Of a DNA stretch of 64,000 nt, positions 1 through 7,422 are shown piece after piece. Positions within the stretch are counted from its first letter, which is position 1. Each line of letters opens with the position of its first letter. Where the stretch lies: NCBI GenBank assembly GCA_947627215.1, contig CANQVD010000009.1, positions 1 to 64,000 of the forward strand. The letters are read 5' to 3'. Origin of the DNA: an uncultured Eisenbergiella sp. GTDB lineage: Bacteria; Bacillota; Clostridia; Lachnospirales; Lachnospiraceae. Both the position numbers and the translations under genes were made by a program. Under the pieces are notes generated by a model. That model was not told where the DNA came from. It saw nothing but the letters and a program-made list of their open reading frames with translations, and ran no database searches.

Positions 1-81
1 GAAAAAAATTTGACAAAAAAATACAGGCTTTATGCGGCCTGCAGCGATTTTTCCTTTATTTAACTGTCGAAGACCCGATAG

Positions 82-153
82 TGCTAATATATAATTAACA
101 TCTCCCTCAGGCCTCTGTGGAAACACATGCACACTTGAGGGCGTTTTGTTTTT
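82..153 (+). ncRNA. Candidate structured leader RNA of the Abi_2 gene
   Basis: An extended -10 (TG at 82-83, TAATAT at 85-90; an overlapping TATAAT lies at 90-95) would start a transcript near 97. The RNA would fold as an outer stem CCCTCA (104-109) with TGAGGG (136-141) and an inner tetraloop hairpin TGTG-GAAA-CACA (116-127). A U-rich tract (144-153) follows directly, so the hairpin may also terminate. The Abi_2 start codon is only 14 nt further on. Known: a structured RNA class (AbiF motif) has been described next to Abi_2/AbiF genes, where the RNA is thought to act as antitoxin. Membership here is inferred from position and shape, not from a covariance-model match. Confidence 0.45.
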
Positions 154-166
154 AAGGAGAAGCTGC

Positions 167-1048
167 ATGTCAGATAAAGGGTTCAAAACGATCGAAGAGC
201 AGATAGAAATCCTCCGCTCCCGCGGCCTCACTATTAATGATGAAGCGCGGGCCAGGGATTTTCTGCTGCGCAATAATTATTACCGTATCAGCGGTTATTC
301 CCTGACCCTTCGAAAAAACGACATTTTCTCCAAATCCGCCACATTCCAGAATATTATCGATATCTGTCAGTTTGACCAGGAACTGCGGCACATCCTCCTT
401 CAATACCTTGAAGTAATAGAGGTTCAGATGAAATCCATATACGCCTATGAATTTACAAAGGTTCACGGTCCCGCCGGATATCTCGATGAAACTTTTTTTA
501 CCGACAAGAGCAAACATAAAGAGATTATCACCAAGGCCAATCTGCAGAAAGTCCAGCGGCTTCCCCATGAAGCCTATCTGAAGCATTTTGTAAATGATCT
601 GCAGCAGGACATCCCTCTATGGGCCTATGTCGATCTGCTGACCATATCCGACATCTCCTTTTTGTATTTTATCTCCGAACAGGCCATCAAGGATGCTGTT
701 GCCCGCTCCTTCGGCCTAACCATGCGTAAAGGGGCTTCTATCCTCGGAAGCTACATGCACAGCATGACGATCATCCGAAATCTGTGCGCTCATGGAAGCC
801 GGATATATAATCGCCTTTTCGAACAGAAACCCTCCCTTAACAAAAAAGAGAAGGCACTCCTGCGGATAAATAGCAATGGCGAACTTGACAATGCCCATTT
901 CTATGGATTTCTGCTTGTTATGAAACGGCTCCTGCCCCCAGATCAATTCAGTGCGATGAAAAGTTCCATCATTTCGCTGACCCAAAAATATCCGTTTGTA
1001 CGGATGGACTACTATGGTTTCCGCAGCGACTGGAAACAAAAATTGTAA
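167..1048 (+). CDS. Abi_2 (AbiD/AbiF-like) abortive infection family protein
   Basis: The 293-residue protein has the typical Abi_2 opening (a TIEEQIEILRSRGL-like helix, then ARDFLLRNNYYRISGYS). A later segment, MTIIRNLCAHGSRIYNR, carries the conserved RNxCAHxxRxxNR signature of this HEPN-related family (R-N-x-C-A-H resembles the HEPN Rx4-6H RNase motif). Known family members act in phage abortive infection or as RNA-controlled toxins. I start at the ATG at 167 because AAGGAG lies 7 nt upstream; an in-frame ATG at 146 has no ribosome site and falls in the leader hairpin region. The gene stands alone, with a terminator at 1128. That it cleaves RNA is inference. Confidence 0.85.
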   Translation: MSDKGFKTIEEQIEILRSRGLTINDEARARDFLLRNNYYRISGYSLTLRKNDIFSKSATFQNIIDICQFDQELRHILLQYLEVIEVQMKSIYAYEFTKVHGPAGYLDETFFTDKSKHKEIITKANLQKVQRLPHEAYLKHFVNDLQQDIPLWAYVDLLTISDISFLYFISEQAIKDAVARSFGLTMRKGASILGSYMHSMTIIRNLCAHGSRIYNRLFEQKPSLNKKEKALLRINSNGELDNAHFYGFLLVMKRLLPPDQFSAMKSSIISLTQKYPFVRMDYYGFRSDWKQKL

Positions 1049-1127
1049 TGATGCCTCCTTATCTGCATATACTATTCAGGACTTCTCCCGCGAGCCAGCT
1101 TCGGCGCAATACTGCGGGCGGTCTGGG

Positions 1128-1155
1128 GCCAGAGGACTCTTCCTCTGGCTCTTTT
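1128..1155 (+). terminator. Rho-independent terminator of the Abi_2 gene
   Basis: A perfect 9-bp stem, GCCAGAGGA (1128-1136) with TCCTCTGGC (1141-1149), has a 4-nt loop and is followed by TCTTTT. It lies 80 bp after the Abi_2 stop. The rest of 1049-1325 shows no coding potential that I can support. Confidence 0.85.
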
Positions 1156-1268
1156 AATACCAGAACTTCCCCGCACATCTTAAACAGATCTCTTTTCATT
1201 CCCCAGAAACAAAAATCCCGTTAAATGATCCCGCATATAAAAAGATGACTCCTGTTTAGGCAAGCAGC

Positions 1269-1304
1269 AAAAATCCCCGCCGGCACATTCCCTGACATGC
1301 CGGC
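1269..1304 (-). terminator. Terminator of the ECF transporter operon
   Basis: GCCGGCA (1279-1285) pairs with TGCCGGC (1298-1304), and flanking CCC/GGG can extend the stem. On the minus strand the hairpin is followed by a run of T (the A-run at 1269-1273). It sits just past the S-component stop codon. Confidence 0.8.
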
Positions 1305-1325
1305 AGGGATCCCTCGATCAGCCGA

Positions 1326-1871
1326 TCATTTTTTCGGATACCGCGCGGGGATCAGCCCGGCCTTCATCAGGGCAAAAACGATGCTGGGCAAAAGCGCGAG
1401 CTGGATCACGATGCCCGGCAGAGCCGTGACAAAATAGCCGCCCGCCCAGGCCGCCATGGAATACGCCCCGGCCGAGAAGATCAGAGCTTTCGCAAGGCCC
1501 GCCGCGATACGCCCCGCGAGCATGCCGCCGACCAGGCTGATATACAGATCCGCATACGTGCTTTTCGTATGGACCGTCCGAGCGAGCAGTCCGGTCACGC
1601 AGCCGTAGACCGCGCATTCGATCATCATCGGGGGCAGCTTGGCCGCAGGCGGCATTCCGGTGAACAAGCTGGCAAACAGCGGTCCTGCCAGACCGCACAG
1701 CAGACCGAACGGCCCGCCGCAGATCAGACCGCACAAAAGCACTGGGATGTGCATGGGCGAATATACAGCGCCTGCATTGGGAATCGCGTGAAATGCCTGA
1801 GGCAGCACGACGCACAATGCGATGCAGACGGCCGTGATGATGGATTTTTTGACAGCAGTGATTTTTTTCAT
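1326..1871 (-). CDS. ECF transporter substrate-binding (S) component
   Basis: A 181-residue, very hydrophobic protein with about six predicted membrane helices. It shows the S-component pattern PMHIPVLLCGLICG, then GLLCGLAGP and GMPPAAKLPPMMIE. S components bind a vitamin or cofactor precursor and dock on the EcfT-EcfA1-EcfA2 module for uptake. The ATG at 1871 has GGAGGA 7 nt upstream; the much longer open frame above it is not needed. It is the last gene of the ecfA1-ecfA2-ecfT operon, which suggests a dedicated partner. The substrate cannot be read from sequence; a pantothenate- or pyrimidine-type specificity is only a guess from the family look. Confidence 0.85.
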   Translation of the reverse strand: MKKITAVKKSIITAVCIALCVVLPQAFHAIPNAGAVYSPMHIPVLLCGLICGGPFGLLCGLAGPLFASLFTGMPPAAKLPPMMIECAVYGCVTGLLARTVHTKSTYADLYISLVGGMLAGRIAAGLAKALIFSAGAYSMAAWAGGYFVTALPGIVIQLALLPSIVFALMKAGLIPARYPKK

Positions 1872-1951
1872 GTTCGTTTCCTCCTGATCTGTTTTGGCAG
1901 CGTCAAAAACTGCCCGTTTGTTATTTCGGCCGGACCCTCCGGCGGAAATCG

Positions 1952-2740
1952 TTATATAATGATGAATGCGGCCGCGAGCGCCGCGCAAAGCAGAAGGGCC
2001 AGCCAGTCGGCGGCCTGATACGGGGGATATTTTTTCTTCCAGACCCGTCTGTCCGTGCGGTATCCCCTGGCTTCCATGGCGAGGCTCAGCTCGTCGGCCC
2101 GCTGAAACGCCGCCAGAAAGACCGGCACGAGAAGGGGCAGCACGGCCTTCGCCTTCTCCCACAGCTTCGGGCTGTCGAAACGGGCGCCCCGGGCCGTCTG
2201 CGCCTTCCGGATATTGTCCGTCTCTTCAAAAAAGGTCGGGATAAACTGGACCGCCACGGAAAGGATCATCGCCGCCAGATCCGTCGGCACCCCGATCAGC
2301 CGCAGCGGCGACAGCAGGCGCTCCATGGCATCCGTCATGGCCAGCGGCGCCGTGCTGACCATCAGGACATTGCTCAGCACCAGGAGCAGGAATACCCGTG
2401 CCACCACATGGATCCCCTGGATCAGCCCCTCATAAGAAGGGCAGAAGATCCACCAGCGCATCCACGGGTGCTCCGGCCCGTAAAAACAGAGGTTCATGAG
2501 CAGGATGACGCCGAAGAACCACTTCAGCCTGGCCGCGGAACCGAACGCCGTCCCCGGCGGGATGTGCGCCAGACGGATCAGACAGACCGTAAAGGCCGCC
2601 CAGATCCCGTATCCGGGAAGCGAAGCCGTATGGACCACCCCGGCCAGCAAAATGAACAGGCACAAAAGCTTCGCGCTGCCGTCCAGACGGTGTATGACCG
2701 AGCTCCCGGGCTGGTACAGACCGACAGGCAACTGCTTCAT
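1952..2740 (-). CDS. ecfT: ECF transporter transmembrane coupling protein EcfT
   Basis: A 262-residue membrane protein starting MKQLPVGLYQPGSSVIHRLD, the usual EcfT opening. Several hydrophobic segments are followed by the two coupling-helix motifs, ARGARF and EARGYR, which contact the EcfA ATPases. The start at 2740 overlaps the ecfA2 stop as ATGA, so the two are translationally coupled; an 80-nt spacer separates it from the S component. It forms the shared membrane scaffold of the ECF importer. Confidence 0.93.
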   Translation of the reverse strand: MKQLPVGLYQPGSSVIHRLDGSAKLLCLFILLAGVVHTASLPGYGIWAAFTVCLIRLAHIPPGTAFGSAARLKWFFGVILLMNLCFYGPEHPWMRWWIFCPSYEGLIQGIHVVARVFLLLVLSNVLMVSTAPLAMTDAMERLLSPLRLIGVPTDLAAMILSVAVQFIPTFFEETDNIRKAQTARGARFDSPKLWEKAKAVLPLLVPVFLAAFQRADELSLAMEARGYRTDRRVWKKKYPPYQAADWLALLLCAALAAAFIII

Positions 2741-3585
2741 CGCGGCCACCTCCCGGCGATCTCCTCCAGAAGCTGTCCATACCGGATCGTTCCGCAAGGG
2801 ATCTCCCATCCCCGGCGCCGCAGCCGCTCCGTCATTTCCCGGACCTGTCCTGCACTGATCCCGTTTTCTTTCAGCCCTTCCTGATCGGAAAACACCTCCG
2901 CGGCGGGGCCGTCCCGGAAAAGCATCCCTTCCTTCAGTATCACGATGCGCCCGGCGTATTCCGCCAGGGCATCCGCATCATGGGAGATCATCAGGACCGT
3001 CATGCCGCCCTGATGCAGCTTCCTTAAAAGCTCCAGAAACGCCTCTCTGCTCAGCGGATCCAGCCCGGCGGTCGGTTCGTCCAGAATCAGGAACTTCGGC
3101 ATGACCGCCAGAACACCGGCGATGGCGAGGCGTCGTTTTTCTCCGCCCGAAAATCCGAACGGAGATCGGTTTCTGACCGCTTCGAAGTCGAATCCCATCC
3201 ACTCCAGCGCCCGACGGACAGCGGCCTGTTTTTTCTCCCCGCTCCAGTCCAGATATTTCAGCCCGAACGCCGTATCCTTCTCCACCGTGGTCTCAAACAG
3301 TTGGATCTCCGGAAACTGAAACACCACCCCGACCTTTTGCCGCAGACGGTTTCGGTCGAAATGCCTTTCATTGATATCCTCTCCGTCCAGAAAAACCTGC
3401 CCGGCAGACGGAGTCAGCAGCCCGGCGGCCAACTGGATGAGCGTGGATTTTCCGCAGCCGGTCCTGCCCATGATGCCGACAAATTCCCCGTCCCGGACAA
3501 TCAGGGATATCTTTTTCAGCGCCTGCGCCGCATAAGGCGTTCCGGGCGCATAAGTATAGGAAACCTCCCGCAGCTCTATCGGCAT
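2737..3585 (-). CDS. ecfA2: ECF transporter ATPase EcfA2
   Basis: A 282-residue ABC ATPase. Walker A is GRTGCGKST (residues 40-48), followed by a Q-loop in VVFQFPEIQLF, the signature FSGGEKRR, Walker B LILDEPTAGLD and the switch histidine in MISHDAD. Q-loop FPE and FSGGE-type signatures are typical of the EcfA2 subunit. It overlaps ecfA1 by 10 nt and ecfT by 4 nt. With EcfA1 it forms the heterodimeric motor that drives vitamin uptake. Confidence 0.93.
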   Translation of the reverse strand: MPIELREVSYTYAPGTPYAAQALKKISLIVRDGEFVGIMGRTGCGKSTLIQLAAGLLTPSAGQVFLDGEDINERHFDRNRLRQKVGVVFQFPEIQLFETTVEKDTAFGLKYLDWSGEKKQAAVRRALEWMGFDFEAVRNRSPFGFSGGEKRRLAIAGVLAVMPKFLILDEPTAGLDPLSREAFLELLRKLHQGGMTVLMISHDADALAEYAGRIVILKEGMLFRDGPAAEVFSDQEGLKENGISAGQVREMTERLRRRGWEIPCGTIRYGQLLEEIAGRWPR

Positions 3586-4427
3586 AGCAGCTCCTCCAGT
3601 TCTCCGCAGGTTATCGGACAGTACGACAGCCGGATCCCCCGCCCGCGCAGATCGTGATACAGCCTCACCGGCAGGGGCGGCGTCAGTCCGGCCCGGTGCA
3701 GCAGCTCCGGATCCGTAAACAGCTCCCTGGGGGTGCCGACGGCGAGAAGCCGTCCGCTGTTCAGGATCGCCGCCCGGTCCGCCCCGACGGCCTCCCCGAT
3801 ATCGTGCGAGATCATTATGACCGTTTTCCCTTTTTCATGCAGGCGCGCGATCGTATCCCGCACCTCCTTCCGTCCCGCCGGATCGAGCATCGACGTAACC
3901 TCATCGAAAATCAGAATGTCCGGTTCCACGGTCAGCACGCCAGCGATCGCGATCCGCTGCTTCTGACCGCCGGAGAGCAAATGCGTGGAGCGCTTTTCAT
4001 AACCGCTCATGTCCACCGCCGCCAGCGCCCGCCTGACGCGCGCCGGGATCTCCGCCTCCGGCACGCCGAAATTCCGCGGTCCGAACGAAAGATCCTCCTC
4101 CACGACGAACGATACAAACTGATTCTCCGGATTTTGGAACACCATCCCCGTTTTTTCGCGGATCCTCCAGACATTGGCGGGATCCTTCGCGTTCAGGAAA
4201 GCCACGGTCAGTTCCCCCTGCTGTACCTCCAGGAGCACATTCAGATGCCGCGCCAGAGTCGTCTTCCCGCTGCCGTTATGGCCTAGGATCGCGAGAAACT
4301 CCCCCTGCTTCACAGACAACGACAGACTATCCAGAGAACGGCGGCCGTCCTCGGCATAGGAATGGACCAGGTTCTCCGCTTTGACGATGTCAGGCACAGG
4401 ATTCTCCGCTTTGATGGCGTCGGACAT
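3576..4427 (-). CDS. ecfA1: ECF transporter ATPase EcfA1
   Basis: A 283-residue ABC ATPase with Walker A GHNGSGKTT (residues 49-57), Q-loop FQNPENQFV, signature LSGGQKQR and Walker B ILIFDEVTSMLDP. The FQNPENQ loop and DExTSMLD box match EcfA1 (CbiO1) subunits. The start at 4427 has AAAGGAGAA a few bases upstream. It is the first gene of ecfA1-ecfA2-ecfT-S and is preceded by a long structured leader, so expression of the whole importer may be set there. Confidence 0.93.
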   Translation of the reverse strand: MSDAIKAENPVPDIVKAENLVHSYAEDGRRSLDSLSLSVKQGEFLAILGHNGSGKTTLARHLNVLLEVQQGELTVAFLNAKDPANVWRIREKTGMVFQNPENQFVSFVVEEDLSFGPRNFGVPEAEIPARVRRALAAVDMSGYEKRSTHLLSGGQKQRIAIAGVLTVEPDILIFDEVTSMLDPAGRKEVRDTIARLHEKGKTVIMISHDIGEAVGADRAAILNSGRLLAVGTPRELFTDPELLHRAGLTPPLPVRLYHDLRGRGIRLSYCPITCGELEELLCR

Positions 4428-4526
4428 GAACTTCTCCTTTCCCTAACCGGCCCCGCGCTGTCTGCCGTTTTTCGCAAGGCGCGTCTTCACACAGCTTCCA
4501 ACGGGCATAACGGTTTCCGGCGGATA

Positions 4527-4571
4527 TAAAAAAGGCATGCGACATTTCCCTTCAGGGAAAACGCATACCTT
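4527..4571 (-). terminator. Hairpin with U-tract in the ECF operon leader
   Basis: Read on the minus strand, an interrupted stem pairs AAGG / CCTT, ATGCG / CGCAT and TTTCCC / GGGAAA around a 4-nt loop (arms 4532-4550 and 4555-4571). A T-run follows (A-run 4528-4533). It lies 100 nt before ecfA1, so it either ends the upstream transcript or works as an attenuator. A minus-strand -10-like TATACT at 4576-4581 would place a start right at this hairpin, but its -35 is poor. Confidence 0.65.
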
Positions 4572-4597
4572 CTTAGTATACAATGTAAAAACAATAT

Positions 4598-4728
4598 AAA
4601 AGCCCCTCCGGCGGTACAACCTCCGGAACGTGCCGATCCGCCCAGAACGCATCGGACGTCATATTATGAGCGGGCGCTTCTGCGCCCATCGTCAGCTTCC
4701 TGCTGACCGTTTCACTGTACTATATATA
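4598..4728 (-). promoter_or_regulatory. Structured region between DUF3842 and the ECF operon
   Basis: The 301 bp between the two genes (4428-4728) hold four hairpins and no gene. From upstream on the minus strand: GTCAGC/GCTGAC (4691-4707), GGGCGC/GCGCCC (4672-4687), a CCGG-GGT/ACC-CCGG hairpin followed by TTTT (4598-4626), then the larger terminator-like hairpin at 4527-4571. Tandem terminator shapes ahead of a vitamin transporter suggest cofactor control. I looked for TPP, THF, preQ1, FMN and cobalamin riboswitch landmarks and did not find them. Confidence 0.4.
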
Positions 4729-5151
4729 CTATATTTCATCCGGAATGTCAACGGTTTTCCGAAGTTCTCGGATCACATCCTGCAGCAGCTTCCCGATGCT
4801 CAGATCCTCCACCCCGACGACGATGTTATCGCACTGATTGATCGGAATGAGGATCCGCTTCGCGCGGCTCCTGGCCGCCGCCTGCGCCATGACGGGGGTG
4901 ATCTCGCCGTACAGCGCGTCCGCGATCACGATCCCGATGGGCCCGACGATCACATCCGCCTTTCTGCAGCCCACGACCACGGCGTTCTCGCCCGTCGCGG
5001 CGTGGTCCGCTCCGGCCTTCATCATGGCGGAGGTCGCCGCCACGTTCGTCCCCACGGCGGTGATGACCGCATCCGGCAGATTTTTTTTGATGGCCGAGAC
5101 CAGTTGTCTGCCGATCCCGCCGCCCTGCGCATCGATCACGAGTATGTTCAC
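4729..5151 (-). CDS. DUF3842 family protein
   Basis: A 140-residue protein that opens VNILVIDAQGGGIGRQL, the DUF3842 hallmark: a small Rossmann-like fold with a GGGIG loop. It continues with AVGTNVAATSAMMKAGAD and a VGPIGIVIAD segment. Function is not known; members are frequent in Clostridia. I choose the GTG at 5151, which has GAGGAG 6 nt upstream, over the GTG at 5175, whose ribosome site touches the codon. It is the last gene of a three-gene minus-strand operon with the flavodoxin-like and discoidin-like genes. Confidence 0.8.
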   Translation of the reverse strand: MNILVIDAQGGGIGRQLVSAIKKNLPDAVITAVGTNVAATSAMMKAGADHAATGENAVVVGCRKADVIVGPIGIVIADALYGEITPVMAQAAARSRAKRILIPINQCDNIVVGVEDLSIGKLLQDVIRELRKTVDIPDEI

Positions 5152-5171
5152 AGTCTTCTCCTCGCTTTCTT

Positions 5172-6506
5172 TCACTCCTTATCCCGGCACCAGTGTGCCT
5201 CCCGGAGCACCTTCCGATAGGGCATCAGCATCCCGTCGCTCATCTGACCGCTCATCTTTTTCTGCAGCTTCGGATTCGCCAGCATGGAACCCACCAGCCA
5301 CATCCCGGCGATGGTCCCGGCCTGCTTCTGAGGCATATCGTCGTAGAAGCCCTGTTTTTTGTAAAACGCATGGTCGGCGCGCATCATGCCCCGCATCACA
5401 TAGATCAGATCCCGGAAGATCTTCATGCCGCCGACGCCGTAAAAGTTCTGTGGCAGCACATAGCCGTTGTCCAGCGCATAGGTCAGCCTGGCGGACAGGT
5501 TCCGGATCCCGGCCGCATCCTGCGCGGCCCCGGCGAAATAATTGTGGCCCACCTCGGCCCTGGCCTCGATCAGCAGGCGCACGTTGTCTTCGTGGGCATA
5601 GTCCCCGACGATCAGATACCCCACCGGCATGCCCATGGTCATGGTGCGGTGCCCGTTGCAGAACTGTCTGTCGTCATAGATTTTGAAGGACGCGCCCATG
5701 GAATGGTCCCTGATGGTAAACGCATAGACCACCGCGTCGGCCTTCAGTATCCTGCTGCGCAGAAAATCGGAAAATCCGTCCTTATAGACGCAGGTCCCGT
5801 CTGTCGCGCATTTCAGACAGCCCAGACAGCCGCCCGCAAACGGGAACTTCGCGATATTGACCGTCTCGGTCGCAAAAGGGAACGCATCGCGAAACGCTTC
5901 CATCAGTGCCGCCAGCGCCGTATCGGAGTCCTCCGCATTGGTAAGCAGGATGACTTTTTTGTCCGTGCGTTTGTCCGGAGCTTCCGGGGGCTGCGCGGCG
6001 TTTTCCGCCGTCCGCGGCAGCTCATACAGATCGTTTTCCACGCTGTAGCGGACGAAACGCCAGAAATCCAGCGCCTCCTTCTGTCCCTTTTTCCCGGCCA
6101 GGTCGCCCATGTCCGCGGACAGTCCCCGAATATATTTCAGGCCCATGTCCTGACAGTTCTGCTCGATATAGCGATGCGCCGTCACGTCATAAAAATGCTT
6201 GGATGTGGTGATCTGAGTCGCAAATTTGCCGGACAGGTCCACTTTCTGTTCCTTCAGAAGCTCGATGAAGCGGTGGAGCTGCCAGGGCGCGAGAAATGTA
6301 TACACGGGATAGGAAAACAGCAGGAGATCCGCCTTCTGTATCGTCTGCAGCGCTTTGGAGAAATCCTTTTCATACATCCGGATCCGCTGTCCGGCGTGAA
6401 TGACCGCCCATTCGCAGTCCGGAAAATGCTCCCGCAGAAACAGCGCGGTCTGGAAGGTCACGCTCAGCTTTCCCTTGGGGGAGCCATTGATCACACAGAT
6501 TTTCAT
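5172..6506 (-). CDS. Tandem flavodoxin-fold NAD(P)H:FMN reductase-like protein
   Basis: The 444 residues contain two flavodoxin-like modules. The first opens MKICVINGSPKGKLS (FMN phosphate loop GSPKG) and has a SYPVYTFLAP segment. The second begins near residue 185 (KKVILLTNAEDSD) and carries a cysteine pair in GGCLGCLKCATDGTCVY like that of iron-sulfur flavoproteins. Known families reduce flavins, quinones or metal centres. The stop of the discoidin-like gene overlaps this start (ATGA), so they are co-translated. The first domain keeps the FMN loop while the second lacks a clear one, so one flavin per chain is likely. Substrate unknown. Confidence 0.75.
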   Translation of the reverse strand: MKICVINGSPKGKLSVTFQTALFLREHFPDCEWAVIHAGQRIRMYEKDFSKALQTIQKADLLLFSYPVYTFLAPWQLHRFIELLKEQKVDLSGKFATQITTSKHFYDVTAHRYIEQNCQDMGLKYIRGLSADMGDLAGKKGQKEALDFWRFVRYSVENDLYELPRTAENAAQPPEAPDKRTDKKVILLTNAEDSDTALAALMEAFRDAFPFATETVNIAKFPFAGGCLGCLKCATDGTCVYKDGFSDFLRSRILKADAVVYAFTIRDHSMGASFKIYDDRQFCNGHRTMTMGMPVGYLIVGDYAHEDNVRLLIEARAEVGHNYFAGAAQDAAGIRNLSARLTYALDNGYVLPQNFYGVGGMKIFRDLIYVMRGMMRADHAFYKKQGFYDDMPQKQAGTIAGMWLVGSMLANPKLQKKMSGQMSDGMLMPYRKVLREAHWCRDKE

Positions 6507-7288
6507 ACGCCATATACCTCGATCTGGGTCAGCGCCGGAAACGGAGACGGATCATCCGCCTTGATCAGCTTATCCAGCGTCAGCCAACTGATTTTCTTTT
6601 TGGGAAAGGTAAAAACATGGGGCTTCGCGCTCTTCTCCATGGGAAGCTCGACGGCGCTCCCGTCGGAAAACGTGACGGTGGCCTGCGTCCACCAACTGTC
6701 GTGGGGAAAATCCGCCCGGGTGACGAGCACGATCCGGTCCACCTCCACCTCGCGGCCGAATTCCAGCTTCAGGCAGGCGGACGGATCCCGGTTGATGCCC
6801 CAGGACGTGTACGGCCATTTCCCGTGGGAACGGTTCTCCGTCACGCCGTCGATGGCGTTGCGGGCCGCGAACACCGATTCCCCTCTGGTCTCCACGTTGG
6901 CCGACGCATGGGGATAACAGCCGGGATCGCCGTGCTGATCCATTACGTTGAGGGCCAGATTCCGGTAGGCCGAGATTTCCGCTTCCTCCGCCAGGCGGAC
7001 ATAGAGATAATGCCGGTCCCCCGAAAAGATCTTCGGCGAATAGCACACCTTTTTCTCCCCGAAGGGCACCGGATAGGAAACCGTGTGTTCCGTGATGTAG
7101 ACCAGCGCGCTGCCCAGCGCGTCGTCAGCCTGCCATACCAGATGGACGTTTTTCTCGGAGGACTCCAGGACCACCCGGTCCCCCTCCCGGTATTCTCCGC
7201 AAAAGACCAGCGCCGCGCTCCCCCGGCCGCTGTCCGCGCAGACGACGGTCCCGTCGCCGCGCACGATCTTCAAAGTCAGTTCCGTCAT
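6503..7288 (-). CDS. Discoidin/F5-8C-like carbohydrate-binding domain protein
   Basis: A 261-residue protein without signal peptide. The C-terminal half (about 125-255) resembles a galactose-binding (F5/8 type C) domain: NVETRGESVFAARNAIDG, then HGKWPYTSWGINRD and LEFGREVEVDRIVLVTR. Such modules bind sugars or glycosidic fragments. The N-terminal half has no recognised domain. Its partner is a predicted flavoprotein, an unusual pairing for a sugar-binding fold. It lies downstream of kduI-kduD but beyond a strong terminator, so it is probably a separate transcript. Function is unassigned. Confidence 0.65.
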   Translation of the reverse strand: MTELTLKIVRGDGTVVCADSGRGSAALVFCGEYREGDRVVLESSEKNVHLVWQADDALGSALVYITEHTVSYPVPFGEKKVCYSPKIFSGDRHYLYVRLAEEAEISAYRNLALNVMDQHGDPGCYPHASANVETRGESVFAARNAIDGVTENRSHGKWPYTSWGINRDPSACLKLEFGREVEVDRIVLVTRADFPHDSWWTQATVTFSDGSAVELPMEKSAKPHVFTFPKKKISWLTLDKLIKADDPSPFPALTQIEVYGV

Positions 7289-7346
7289 ACCAAAATCCCT
7301 TTCTCATCAATGGCGGTACAATTGCCGCGCACCGTCCTGCATCATG

Positions 7347-7389
7347 AAAAATCCGGACCGAAAATGCGTCTGGGATTTTCGGTCCGGAT
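7347..7389 (-). terminator. Terminator of kduI-kduD
   Basis: A perfect 15-bp stem pairs 7351-7365 with 7375-7389 around a 9-nt loop. It begins ATCCGGACC and is followed on the minus strand by TTTT. It separates the kdu genes from the discoidin-like operon. Confidence 0.88.
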
Positions 7390-7422
7390 CCTGTCAGTTC
7401 CGTATCAATACGATCGCTCTTC

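Noticed and set aside
4428-4728. A known vitamin riboswitch before ecfA1
   Set aside because: Landmarks of TPP, THF, preQ1, FMN and cobalamin aptamers were sought and not found, so I only call a structured leader.
5193-6917. Long frame opposite the flavodoxin-like gene
   Set aside because: Antisense shadow with His/Arg-rich composition and no motif.
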